Assembly: GCA_963966315.1 (NCBI GenBank)
Contig: CAWZYX010000082.1
Span: 1 to 13,746 of the forward strand
Direction: 5' to 3'
Source of the DNA: Winogradskyella_A sp963966315
GTDB taxonomy: Bacteria > Bacteroidota > Bacteroidia > Flavobacteriales > Flavobacteriaceae
Length of the DNA stretch: 13,746 nucleotides
Of the stretch, positions 7,406-13,746 are shown piece by piece. The translations under genes were made by a program, and so were the position numbers. Position 1 is the stretch's first letter. Each line of letters starts with the position of its first letter. The notes under the pieces are model-generated. The model searched no databases. It was not told the origin of the DNA and saw only the letters and a program-made list of their open reading frames with translations.

Positions 7406-7693
7406 ATGCAGCGCTTCCTAACCATAATATTGTTCTACAAACCCTTTGTCTGGTGGTCTCTGGCAATTAATCTGGTTCTGGGCATATTCAATTTTCACCT
7501 TGTTTTTGCAGCCATCACCAAACTTTTTTTACTCATTTTTCTATGGTATTACGTTCATGAGACACAGCACCGCAGAAGGTTTTTGTTTTTCAAGAACCTG
7601 GGCATCTCATCCAGACGGCTCTTTGTGACCGTATTTATAGTGGACCTGCTGCTCACGCTGAGCTTTTTGGCACTGTTTAAGGAATTTAACTAA
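7406..7693 (+). CDS. Small three-helix membrane protein paired with ATPase
   Basis: This 95-residue protein is not one I recognise. It is very hydrophobic, with probable membrane helices near residues 14-30, 31-51 and 72-91. The basic stretch HRRRFLFFKNLGISSRR (55-71) lies between helices two and three and would face the cytoplasm by the positive-inside rule. That loop, with FFKNLGIS followed directly by a helix, resembles the coupling-loop region of some Bacteroidota ABC-type permeases, which is inference. The ATG at 7406 is followed by an ATPase gene after only two bases, so the two products very likely work together. It is read divergently from prfA across 110 bases. It is far shorter than a normal ABC permease and could be a membrane anchor or one unit of an oligomeric channel. 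Confidence 0.8.
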   Translation: MQRFLTIILFYKPFVWWSLAINLVLGIFNFHLVFAAITKLFLLIFLWYYVHETQHRRRFLFFKNLGISSRRLFVTVFIVDLLLTLSFLALFKEFN

Positions 7694-7695
7694 AC

Positions 7696-8307
7696 ATGAT
7701 TATAGAACTAGACAATGTAGAACTTTACTATCAATCCAAACCCATATTAAGCAATCTGTACCTTAAGGTAGAAACCAACTGCCTGACCACGGTCATTGGG
7801 AGAAATGGATCGGGGAAAAGCTCGTTATTGGGCATCCTCTTTGGAGATATACGTCCAAAATACAGGCTTATTCGTATTGATGGAGTACCTGTGACCAAGC
7901 CCCTTTACACGCTTGGAAACATCAAAATGCTCCCCGAATTTCCAATGACTCCGGGACATCTCAGCATCAAAACAGCTTTTAAAAAATACCAGGTGAGCTG
8001 GGATCTCTTTAAATCTTTTTTTCCAGAATTCAAGCCGACCTCAGATCATCGTTTCAAAATATTATCTACCGGAGAACGGAGAATGCTCGAGGTATTTATG
8101 GTATTAAAAAGCCGTTCGGAGATCGTTTTGCTGGATGAACCATTTAAATCTTTAAGTCCTATCGTTGTTGAACGGTTCAAAAAGCTCATCCTTGAGGAGA
8201 AACAACAAAAAGTAGTGCTTTGTGCAGATAACCGAGATGAAAACTGGCAGGATATTGCAGAACAAACCTACCTGCTTCAAAACAGAACGCTTGTTCCCTT
8301 AGCCTGA
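7696..8307 (+). CDS. ABC-type ATP-binding protein with non-standard motifs
   Basis: The 203-residue ATPase shows Walker A GRNGSGKSS (35-43), a signature read as LSTGE (123-127) in place of LSGGQ, and Walker B IVLLDEP (143-149) with the catalytic Glu148. Two usual residues are changed. The Q-loop position in MLPEF appears to be Glu81 instead of Gln, and the H-loop position in VVLCADN appears to be Ala177 instead of His. ATP binding is well supported. Normal transport cycling is less certain, although some ABC proteins work without the switch His. The start ATG at 7696 lies two bases after the stop of the small membrane protein. The 3' end overlaps the convergent DUF3078 gene by nine bases. The substrate and direction of any transport cannot be told. 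A role in export, immunity or envelope maintenance is possible. Confidence 0.85.
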   Translation: MIIELDNVELYYQSKPILSNLYLKVETNCLTTVIGRNGSGKSSLLGILFGDIRPKYRLIRIDGVPVTKPLYTLGNIKMLPEFPMTPGHLSIKTAFKKYQVSWDLFKSFFPEFKPTSDHRFKILSTGERRMLEVFMVLKSRSEIVLLDEPFKSLSPIVVERFKKLILEEKQQKVVLCADNRDENWQDIAEQTYLLQNRTLVPLA

Positions 8308-9303
8308 GGCTTCTTTCTTGATCAGCGTATCTAAATCTACCACCACACCGATCCCGAGGATCTGCTTCCATTGTATTCGCGGCCCCTTGATCACTATTTC
8401 TTCATTGGTGATCTCGTCTCTCATCACCTCCGTATTGATATCATCGTCGTATCGGATATGCGAGCCAAGCATCGCCTTGATGTATTCATTAACCTTCATA
8501 TCGATGGTGAGCTCCCAATCAACATCAATATTGCCAAAACTGTTGATGTAGTCGGTATACAGCCTCATGAGGCTACGTATCTTCACATTTTCCCAAAGCT
8601 CATCCTCAAACTGATTGGTGAGCAGGATCCCCAGCTCGCGACGAATCCGCTTCCCGGGTTGAATCACATTGCCTTCTTCGTCATATATAGCAGGGTCAAC
8701 CCCAAAAGCCCCGGAGTTGGCCAGGTCTTCATCCAGAACAAAGGTTGTTTTAAAAGTTAGCGGCGACAGGTATACAGACAGGCGCTCAATATTGCGACCG
8801 TACTCCACCCCTGCCCCAAAAAACAAATAGCCGGGTGCCATAAACCTGGAAATAGGATTTTCTGTGTTGGGGTAGTTAAAACCATTGGCAAACTGGGTGC
8901 TAAAATTAAACCTGGCCGAATAGAACCAGTTGCTCTTCTTGTTGTTCTGATATCCGTAGTTGGAAATAATCTCAAAGATATCTTCGGTCTTTCGAAGTTC
9001 CTGACCGTCCTGTTTATTGATCCCGTACCGGGCGTTCACCGAGTTATTCCAGAACATGTTCTTATCCTTGTAATTGGCCTCATAACGCCCCGTCAGCATG
9101 GCAGAAATGGAATTGGTACCCCCTGCATTCCAGTTGCTGAAGGCAACCTGATTAAGATAGAAGCCCGCCTCTTTTTTTTCGTTCCATCCGTAAAACACCT
9201 CCACTTCGGGAGCGGGCTTTAGAAAAAGAGAATCCGGCTGGGCATATCCTGTTCCACAGACCCCAATAAGAACAATAACAAGGACTTTAACGGTCTTCAA
9301 CAT
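8299..9303 (-). CDS. DUF3078 family envelope protein
   Basis: The 334-residue product begins with a signal peptide: basic MLKTVK, a hydrophobic run, then TGYAQ, with cleavage likely after Ala21. The mature part carries the NWNAGG motif (57-62) typical of the Bacteroidota DUF3078 family. It also has many alternating polar/aromatic strands (NNSVNARYGI, WFYSARFNFSTQF, YLFFGAGVEYG, LSVYLSPLTFKTTFVL), which suggests an outer-membrane beta-barrel or porin-like fold. The function of the family is not known to me. It starts six bases after the purM stop and is probably co-transcribed with purM. Its stop codon region overlaps that of the convergent ATPase gene (8299-8307). The link to purine synthesis may simply be conserved gene order. 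Confidence 0.85.
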   Translation of the reverse strand: MLKTVKVLVIVLIGVCGTGYAQPDSLFLKPAPEVEVFYGWNEKKEAGFYLNQVAFSNWNAGGTNSISAMLTGRYEANYKDKNMFWNNSVNARYGINKQDGQELRKTEDIFEIISNYGYQNNKKSNWFYSARFNFSTQFANGFNYPNTENPISRFMAPGYLFFGAGVEYGRNIERLSVYLSPLTFKTTFVLDEDLANSGAFGVDPAIYDEEGNVIQPGKRIRRELGILLTNQFEDELWENVKIRSLMRLYTDYINSFGNIDVDWELTIDMKVNEYIKAMLGSHIRYDDDINTEVMRDEITNEEIVIKGPRIQWKQILGIGVVVDLDTLIKKEASG

Positions 9304-9309
9304 TAACTA

Positions 9310-10488
9310 CTAATACTGAAAGGTTCCGAATTCAGATGAAATAGTGAGTTTTTCAGACTCCGATGACTCCACCCGACCAATGATCTGAGCATCGACATTG
9401 AAGCTTTTGGAAATGGCAATAAGGTCATTGGCAATCTCTTCATTGACATATAATTCCATTCGGTGGCCGCAATTGAACACTTGATACATTTCTTTCCAAT
9501 CGGTTTTAGACTCTTCCTGTATCATTCTGAATAACGGTGGTACCGGAAACAAATTGTCTTTGATGACGTGCAGCTTATCGATAAAGTGGAGGATCTTGGT
9601 CTGAGCCCCTCCGCTGCAATGCACCATGCCATGGATGTCCTTTGATGAATAGGTACTGAGTATTTTTTTAATGATCGGAGCATAGGTTCGCGTTGGTGAT
9701 AAGACCAGCTTCCCGGCATCCAAGGGCACCCCATCCATCTGTTCTGTCAATTTTTTAGTGCCGGAATACACCAGGTCTGAAGGAACCGAAGGGTCAAAAC
9801 TCTCGGGGTATTTCTCTGCCAGTTCCCCTGAAAAAACATCATGACGTGCAGAGGTGAGTCCATTACTGCCCATCCCTCCGTTGTACTCGGTCTCGTAGGT
9901 AGCCTGACCAAAAGAGGCCAGTCCTACAATCACATCACCAGCAGCTATACGTGCATTATCGATCACCTTGCTGCGTTTCATTCTGGCGGTTACAGTAGAG
10001 TCCACTATGATGGTCCTTACCAGGTCACCAACGTCAGCGGTCTCACCTCCCGTGGAATGGATGTTCACACCAAAGTCTGCCAATTCAGAGATCAGTTCTT
10101 CGGTCCCATTGATCAGGGCCGCAATGACCTCCCCCGGGATCAGGTTTTTGTTGCGTCCAATGGTTGAAGAGAGCATGATGTCATTGACAGCACCCACACA
10201 AATGAGGTCATCGATGTTCATAATAAGGGCATCCTGGGCAATCCCCTTCCAGACGGACAGATCGCCAGTTTCTTTCCAATACATGTAGGCGAGGGAGGAC
10301 TTGGTGCCTGCACCGTCGGCATGCATCACTAAACAATACTCCTCATCACCCGTGAGATGATCGGGAACGATTTTACAAAAGGCGTTGGGAAACAATCCCT
10401 TGTCAACCTTGGAAATGGCCTTATGCACATCTTCTTTGGAAGCTGAAACACCTCGTTGTGCATAGCGCTTGCTTATTTCACTACTCAT
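9310..10488 (-). CDS. purM: Phosphoribosylformylglycinamidine cyclo-ligase (AIR synthase), long Bacteroidota form
   Basis: The enzyme uses ATP to close the ring of FGAM to give AIR in purine synthesis. The 392-residue product has the PurM signatures HADGAGTKSSLA (56-67), IAQDALIMNIDDLICVGA (83-100), GGETADVGDLV (147-157) and MVHCSGGAQTKIL in the C-terminal half. It is longer than the roughly 345-residue E. coli enzyme, as expected for this phylum. The start chosen is the ATG at 10486-10488 (MSSEISKRYAQRG). A TTG-initiated extension from 10527 would add 13 residues and would run into the promoter, so I reject it. A full promoter lies just upstream. The DUF3078 gene follows six bases after the stop. 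Confidence 0.93.
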   Translation of the reverse strand: MSSEISKRYAQRGVSASKEDVHKAISKVDKGLFPNAFCKIVPDHLTGDEEYCLVMHADGAGTKSSLAYMYWKETGDLSVWKGIAQDALIMNIDDLICVGAVNDIMLSSTIGRNKNLIPGEVIAALINGTEELISELADFGVNIHSTGGETADVGDLVRTIIVDSTVTARMKRSKVIDNARIAAGDVIVGLASFGQATYETEYNGGMGSNGLTSARHDVFSGELAEKYPESFDPSVPSDLVYSGTKKLTEQMDGVPLDAGKLVLSPTRTYAPIIKKILSTYSSKDIHGMVHCSGGAQTKILHFIDKLHVIKDNLFPVPPLFRMIQEESKTDWKEMYQVFNCGHRMELYVNEEIANDLIAISKSFNVDAQIIGRVESSESEKLTISSEFGTFQY

Positions 10489-10513
10489 CTTTTGGACCTG
10501 TTTTAACTCAGTG

Positions 10514-10545
10514 CAAAAGTAGTTCAATTAATTACTTAACCTCAA
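10514..10545 (-). promoter_or_regulatory. Bacteroidota-type promoter of purM
   Basis: The minus strand shows TTG (10543-10545), 21 bases of spacing, then TACTTTTG (10514-10521), which matches TAnnTTTG. It ends 25 bases before the purM ATG. This is the best promoter in the window and has both elements. It sits just after the terminator of the curli block, so purM is an independent transcription unit. Confidence 0.7.
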
Positions 10546-10552
10546 CTCCTGC

Positions 10553-10582
10553 TAAAAAAAAAGCATCCCGGGGGGATGCTTT
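10553..10582 (-). terminator. Rho-independent terminator of the curli operon
   Basis: AAAGCATCCC (10560-10569) pairs with GGGATGCTTT (10573-10582) around a GGG loop, and an A-run at 10554-10562 gives a long U-tract on the minus strand. It lies 21 bases after the stop of the last curli-block gene and before the purM promoter, so it should separate the two units. Confidence 0.9.
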
Positions 10583-10603
10583 GTGAGATCTTTAAAAAAA
10601 CGT

Positions 10604-12103
10604 TTATTCAAAATCCGGCATTTCGGCATTTTCAAATAAATCCTGACGGCCACCACCTTCGCTATCGATCAATACCACATTCTTCACGGAAATACCATCA
10701 TTTGAGGTATTGGTGAGTATGACCTGCGCTTCATTAGGGGAGAAACGGCAATCGTAGTCGTTGGTACCGTCGGGTTTACCAGAAGAAATGTCTGTAGTCT
10801 CCCCAATACTGCGATCATAGATAAATATGCGGGAGTCCAGCTGGCGGTAGTTGGCCACTTCAAAACCTGAGACATCATACCAATAGAGGATCAGATCATT
10901 CTCGACTGAAATGTCCAGACCTCCAGCAGCTCCAGTAACACCTGATAATACATCATCGATGAGGTTGCCAGCCAGGTCAATTGTAAAAATGCTCACGTTG
11001 TATCCATTCACATCGTTTGTTTTGAGTACCAGAAGATCCTCGGATTCATTGATCACCACCTCACTGATAAAACTACCATCAGAGGTCTGGTAGAGCTCTT
11101 CCAGGCCGGTACCATCTGAGTTAATGGCATAAAGTTTATCAAAATTGGCATAGATGAGGCGCCCTCCATTGGCCGTCCAGCTAAAGTCCAGCTCTTCCAG
11201 CTTAAAGCCGTTCACAGGAACCGCACTGGTGATCTGTTGTTTATCAGAGCCATCAAGCTTCATGGTAAATATATGGGTTTGAGCCCCATTATTGCTCAGA
11301 TAGGCAATGCGGTTGGCCGCTACATTACGCCGTGGTCTGAAACTGTTGTCGTTACTATCAGTAAGCTGTAATTCCTCCCCATCTTCATTGGCCGAGAAAA
11401 TAATATTGCGATCCTCAATCTTCCGTACAAAGATGAATCGGTTGGCCGGAGAGTCGGTTGTTTGAAAAGCGCTCACCTGACTTTGAATAATCTCCTCGTT
11501 CACATCATCCTTAGCCGCTACCTGCCAGAAGTACTTTAATCCAAATCGCAGGCTGGAACCTGTTAAGGCCAGGGTGGTGTCGTTAACCGTTTCAAAAGAC
11601 AGAACCTCGTCGTCCAGATCGTTGCGCAATTCAATGGTATAGGTAATATCATCCTCTTCCGGGTCGCTGCTGCTCCAAATCAGTTCTGTTTCCAAAGGAA
11701 CATTGGTACTGTTATCCGCTGGTGCAATGAGCACAGGCGTGGTGGGTGGTAGATTACTGGCTGTCTCTACGCGTAGCTCGAATACCACATTAGTGGTGAT
11801 CCCGTTATTGATCTCTGCCGATTCAAAGGCCGCAAGGTAGCCATCCAATTCGGCCTGTACCGAATACTGTTCTACCAAAATTTCTTCAATCACAAAATTA
11901 CCCGTTTCATCTGTAAACACCGTACTGGAAGCAGGGTTGGTAGATATTTTTACATTCTCCAAAGGAATGTTGGTACCCTCTTCCACCACAATACCGGTGA
12001 GTCTTCCTGTACTGACGTTCTCCTCTTCCACCGGATCTTCACTACAGGCAAATGCTAAAAAAGCTGTAAAAGCCAATAGCGTGTATTTATTAAATATCTT
12101 CAT
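10604..12103 (-). CDS. Curli-operon lipoprotein with carboxypeptidase-regulatory-like and TolB/PD40-like domains
   Basis: The 499-residue lipoprotein has a signal sequence ending in the lipobox LAFAC (Cys20). Residues about 33-108 form a carboxypeptidase-regulatory-like domain (GRLTGIVVEEGTNIPLENV, then VFTDETGNFVIE). Residues about 118-215 form a fibronectin-III-like domain (PPTTPVLIAPADNSTNVPL to YFWQVAAKDD). Residues about 219-499 hold TolB/PD40-type blade repeats such as IFTMKLDGSDKQQIT and LYAINSDGTGLEEL. The acidic residues after the Cys (SEDPVEEE) resemble the export signal that places lipoproteins on the cell surface in some Bacteroidota. The start is the ATG at 12101-12103, ten bases after the csgG stop. 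An upstream start at 12130 would overlap csgG and spoil the signal peptide. Its place as the last gene before the terminator suggests a part in fibre assembly or anchoring. No exact function is known to me. Confidence 0.88.
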   Translation of the reverse strand: MKIFNKYTLLAFTAFLAFACSEDPVEEENVSTGRLTGIVVEEGTNIPLENVKISTNPASSTVFTDETGNFVIEEILVEQYSVQAELDGYLAAFESAEINNGITTNVVFELRVETASNLPPTTPVLIAPADNSTNVPLETELIWSSSDPEEDDITYTIELRNDLDDEVLSFETVNDTTLALTGSSLRFGLKYFWQVAAKDDVNEEIIQSQVSAFQTTDSPANRFIFVRKIEDRNIIFSANEDGEELQLTDSNDNSFRPRRNVAANRIAYLSNNGAQTHIFTMKLDGSDKQQITSAVPVNGFKLEELDFSWTANGGRLIYANFDKLYAINSDGTGLEELYQTSDGSFISEVVINESEDLLVLKTNDVNGYNVSIFTIDLAGNLIDDVLSGVTGAAGGLDISVENDLILYWYDVSGFEVANYRQLDSRIFIYDRSIGETTDISSGKPDGTNDYDCRFSPNEAQVILTNTSNDGISVKNVVLIDSEGGGRQDLFENAEMPDFE

Positions 12104-12113
12104 AACCGTATGA

Positions 12114-13559
12114 TTAGTTGTTGCCTCCATTGGTTGTTTGGGTATTTAGTTCGGTTTTTCCGTCTACCGGAGAAACACTTTTAGTTTTGTAGGATTTATT
12201 GTTGTTGCCCAAATAAATGTTGATGCCGAGACCAAATCTGTAATAAAAATCGTCACGCCTACCACTGCGTATCCCATCGATCTCATCATTGAGGACAAAG
12301 TTTTGTTCGGCAAATAAATGGAGTCCAAAAGTATCGGACACCATATACTCTACCCCGAGGCCCAACTGGAACTTCCAGTCGTAAATGTCTCTCTCATTCA
12401 TGATGTTAAAGCCTCCTCCGGTGTACAAAAATGGTGTAAAGCGGTCGTATGGCAAGATGGTAAATTCTGCATTGAGGTCCACCGAAGTAGCCTGTTCTTC
12501 AAAACTACCGCTCGTTCTTAAATTGAACTGGTTGGCTGTCAGTCCAGCACTTAACCAGGAATTAAAGTATCGCTTATACCCCATGCGCACCATGTAACCT
12601 GGTCGGGCTCCGGCAATATCTCCATCCAGGAGACTCGCTCCTCCTCCCACCGTAATAACGTCCTTGGTTCGACGGTCCTTCTGCAAGCGATCGTAGAGCT
12701 TAGTGTCGGCGGCCTCTTCCTTTTCTTCAAAATATTCATCAATCAATTTCTTTGCTTTTTCCTCTTCACCTTCTTTTGGTACCCAGAGCCCGTCTGCCAT
12801 CCCCTCGATCACCAAGGCATAAACGGCCTTTTCCACCGCTTCGGTCACGGCAAGTTGTACGGGTTCGTTCCGGGTAAAACCGGTTTCCACTTCCAGCAAG
12901 CGCTGGAAGCTCACAAACCGAAAGTAACTGGCATCCAGTGCCTGAGACAATATGGTCTTGGAAACGTAAACGGATTTTAATATTTCACCGGTTGAGGTGG
13001 ATACGGCACGCAAGTAAATGGTAATACGGTCCTGTCGATATTCCGTGGAGGAACCTATTCCAAAATAGCGGGCCCCTAGTCCTCCGGTGACAATATTGGT
13101 ATCATAGGAAACAATCCCTCCTTCCAACAGGATACCGGCAAACAATAGCGGTCTCAACCGCTCAGGTGGCGTCCCGCTGATTTGTGCATACTCTTCGCGA
13201 GTAGACTTGATGATCTGTCGCTCGTTGAGCAAATTATTTAAATTCTCTCGTTCGGTGGCTCTGAACCACTTGGTATCTTCCAAAGATTTGATAAGAATAG
13301 TCGTCGCCCCCTGGGTAACGGCCGTACTAAAGGTACTACCAAGATCGGTAGGTTTGAACTGCCCGGTCTGGTCTCTGAAATTGTAGACCCCTACCACCAC
13401 CGGTTGATTTGGCTCCGGCAAATTTTTCAGATCCTTGCTTACACGGGTGTCTTCGCCAATGCGCGCCGTCTGGTCGCCAAGTGGTTGGTTAAAATAAGTG
13501 CCGCAACTGTGCAAAAAGAATAGGAGGCCATAGCCAACCAGTAGGTTTTTAATTTTCAT
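12114..13559 (-). CDS. csgG: CsgG curli secretion channel fused to a C-terminal beta-barrel-like domain
   Basis: CsgG forms the nonameric outer-membrane pore that exports curli subunits. Residues 1-19 are a lipoprotein signal (FFLHSC, Cys19). Residues about 40-262 match CsgG closely: VYNFRDQTGQFKP (58-70), STFSTAVTQGAT (75-86), LNNLLNERQIIK (107-118), GGLGARYFGIGSSTEY (159-174), STGEILKSVYVSKTILS (189-205), FQRLLEVETGFTRNEPV (218-234). E. coli CsgG ends soon after this at 277 residues, but this protein continues to 481. A charged, probably helical linker (262-299) leads to a region of about eight alternating strands (300-452), as in OmpA-like or outer-membrane beta-barrel domains, and then a polar tail. 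In the constriction loop Phe77 equals E. coli Phe56, while the positions of Tyr51 and Asn55 are changed and one residue is inserted. It sits 26 bases after csgF. Confidence 0.95.
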   Translation of the reverse strand: MKIKNLLVGYGLLFFLHSCGTYFNQPLGDQTARIGEDTRVSKDLKNLPEPNQPVVVGVYNFRDQTGQFKPTDLGSTFSTAVTQGATTILIKSLEDTKWFRATERENLNNLLNERQIIKSTREEYAQISGTPPERLRPLLFAGILLEGGIVSYDTNIVTGGLGARYFGIGSSTEYRQDRITIYLRAVSTSTGEILKSVYVSKTILSQALDASYFRFVSFQRLLEVETGFTRNEPVQLAVTEAVEKAVYALVIEGMADGLWVPKEGEEEKAKKLIDEYFEEKEEAADTKLYDRLQKDRRTKDVITVGGGASLLDGDIAGARPGYMVRMGYKRYFNSWLSAGLTANQFNLRTSGSFEEQATSVDLNAEFTILPYDRFTPFLYTGGGFNIMNERDIYDWKFQLGLGVEYMVSDTFGLHLFAEQNFVLNDEIDGIRSGRRDDFYYRFGLGINIYLGNNNKSYKTKSVSPVDGKTELNTQTTNGGNN

Positions 13560-13585
13560 TGTGTTGGGTTTTTTTTAGGGCTTTT

Positions 13586-13746
13586 TTAGTTTGGAATGAT
13601 CACCTGGGTCTGGTCCCCGTTGGTGATGTCTAAAATATCGATCACCAGGCAATCTGCCGATTCAAAGATCCCGATCACCAGATCGCCAAAATTAAAGCTA
13701 CCCGGTGAAAGACCATCTTCGCCAAAGGTGTCAAAGAATAAATTAC
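13586..13746 (-). CDS. csgF: CsgF curli assembly protein, C-terminal part (5' end outside window)
   Basis: The frame runs from the window edge to a TAA at 13586-13588, giving 52 complete codons. The fragment reads LSPGSFNFGDLVIGIFESAD, then LVIDILDITNGDQTQVIIPN at the very end. This matches the C-terminal strand region of Bacteroidota CsgF, where the phrase resembles NGDQTQ followed by a hydrophobic IIP ending; the E. coli protein ends in a comparable but diverged strand pair. CsgF binds CsgG at the outer membrane and helps nucleate and anchor the curli fibre at the cell surface. The following csgG supports the assignment. csgE and the fibre subunit genes would be expected upstream, beyond base 13746. 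Confidence 0.88.
   Translation of the reverse strand, partial: NLFFDTFGEDGLSPGSFNFGDLVIGIFESADCLVIDILDITNGDQTQVIIPN

Noticed and set aside
10489..10527. TTG start adding 13 residues to PurM
   Set aside because: This segment begins within the -7 box region, and the ATG at 10488 gives the expected MSSEISKRYAQRG beginning.
12104..12130. Nine-residue extension of the curli-operon lipoprotein, overlapping csgG
   Set aside because: It would put polar residues before the signal sequence. The ATG at 12101-12103 gives a normal lipoprotein signal.

Overview
The window looks like a chromosomal segment of a flavobacterium (Bacteroidota, probably Flavobacteriaceae). Three things point there: promoter-like TAnnTTTG boxes of the Bacteroidota type, the absence of clear Shine-Dalgarno sites, and gene families typical of the phylum (fused IcmF mutase, DUF3078 protein, a Bacteroidota-style curli secretion operon, an AIR synthase of about 390 residues). 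I see no phage, IS element, tRNA, rRNA or CRISPR array. Most of the window is core metabolism. The accessory parts are the curli operon on the right, a small membrane-protein/ATPase pair in the middle, and two gene-free stretches on the left.

Layout, left to right. (1) 1-186 is the 3' end of an unrecognised plus-strand gene, followed by a strong hairpin terminator. (2) 242-594 is gene-free and holds a 74-bp-period direct repeat with internal hairpins, plus a decayed third copy; the last copy ends on the base next to the icmF stop codon. (3) 595-4032 (minus) is icmF, a B12-dependent acyl-CoA mutase fused to its own G-protein chaperone. Its two specificity residues predict isobutyryl-/n-butyryl-CoA, not methylmalonyl-CoA. 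(4) 4033-4501 is gene-free and AT-rich, ending in a hairpin that could terminate transcripts in either direction. (5) 4502-7295 (minus) is prfA - pyrF - a BtuF-like binding protein without a signal peptide. (6) 7406-8307 (plus) is a two-gene unit: a 95-residue membrane protein and a 203-residue ABC-type ATPase with non-standard motifs. (7) 8299-10488 (minus) is purM followed by a DUF3078 envelope protein; it converges on the ATPase gene with a 9-bp overlap. (8) 10553-13746 (minus) is the distal end of a curli operon: csgF (partial), csgG with an extra predicted beta-barrel, and a lipoprotein carrying a carboxypeptidase-regulatory-like domain and a TolB/PD40-like propeller, ended by a clear terminator.

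Functional links. IcmF needs adenosylcobalamin, and the BtuF-like protein 470 bp away may bind a corrinoid, so a B12 theme is possible but not proven. pyrF and purM are pyrimidine and purine synthesis genes in separate transcription units. In the curli block CsgF and CsgG would form the outer-membrane secretion complex, and the lipoprotein, 10 bp after csgG, is a candidate accessory or surface component.

The observations most worth following up are the CsgG-barrel fusion with a changed constriction loop, the curli-linked propeller lipoprotein with a possible surface-export signal, the two-gene ATPase/membrane unit, the possible small transcript ending at 4514, and the repeat block beside icmF.
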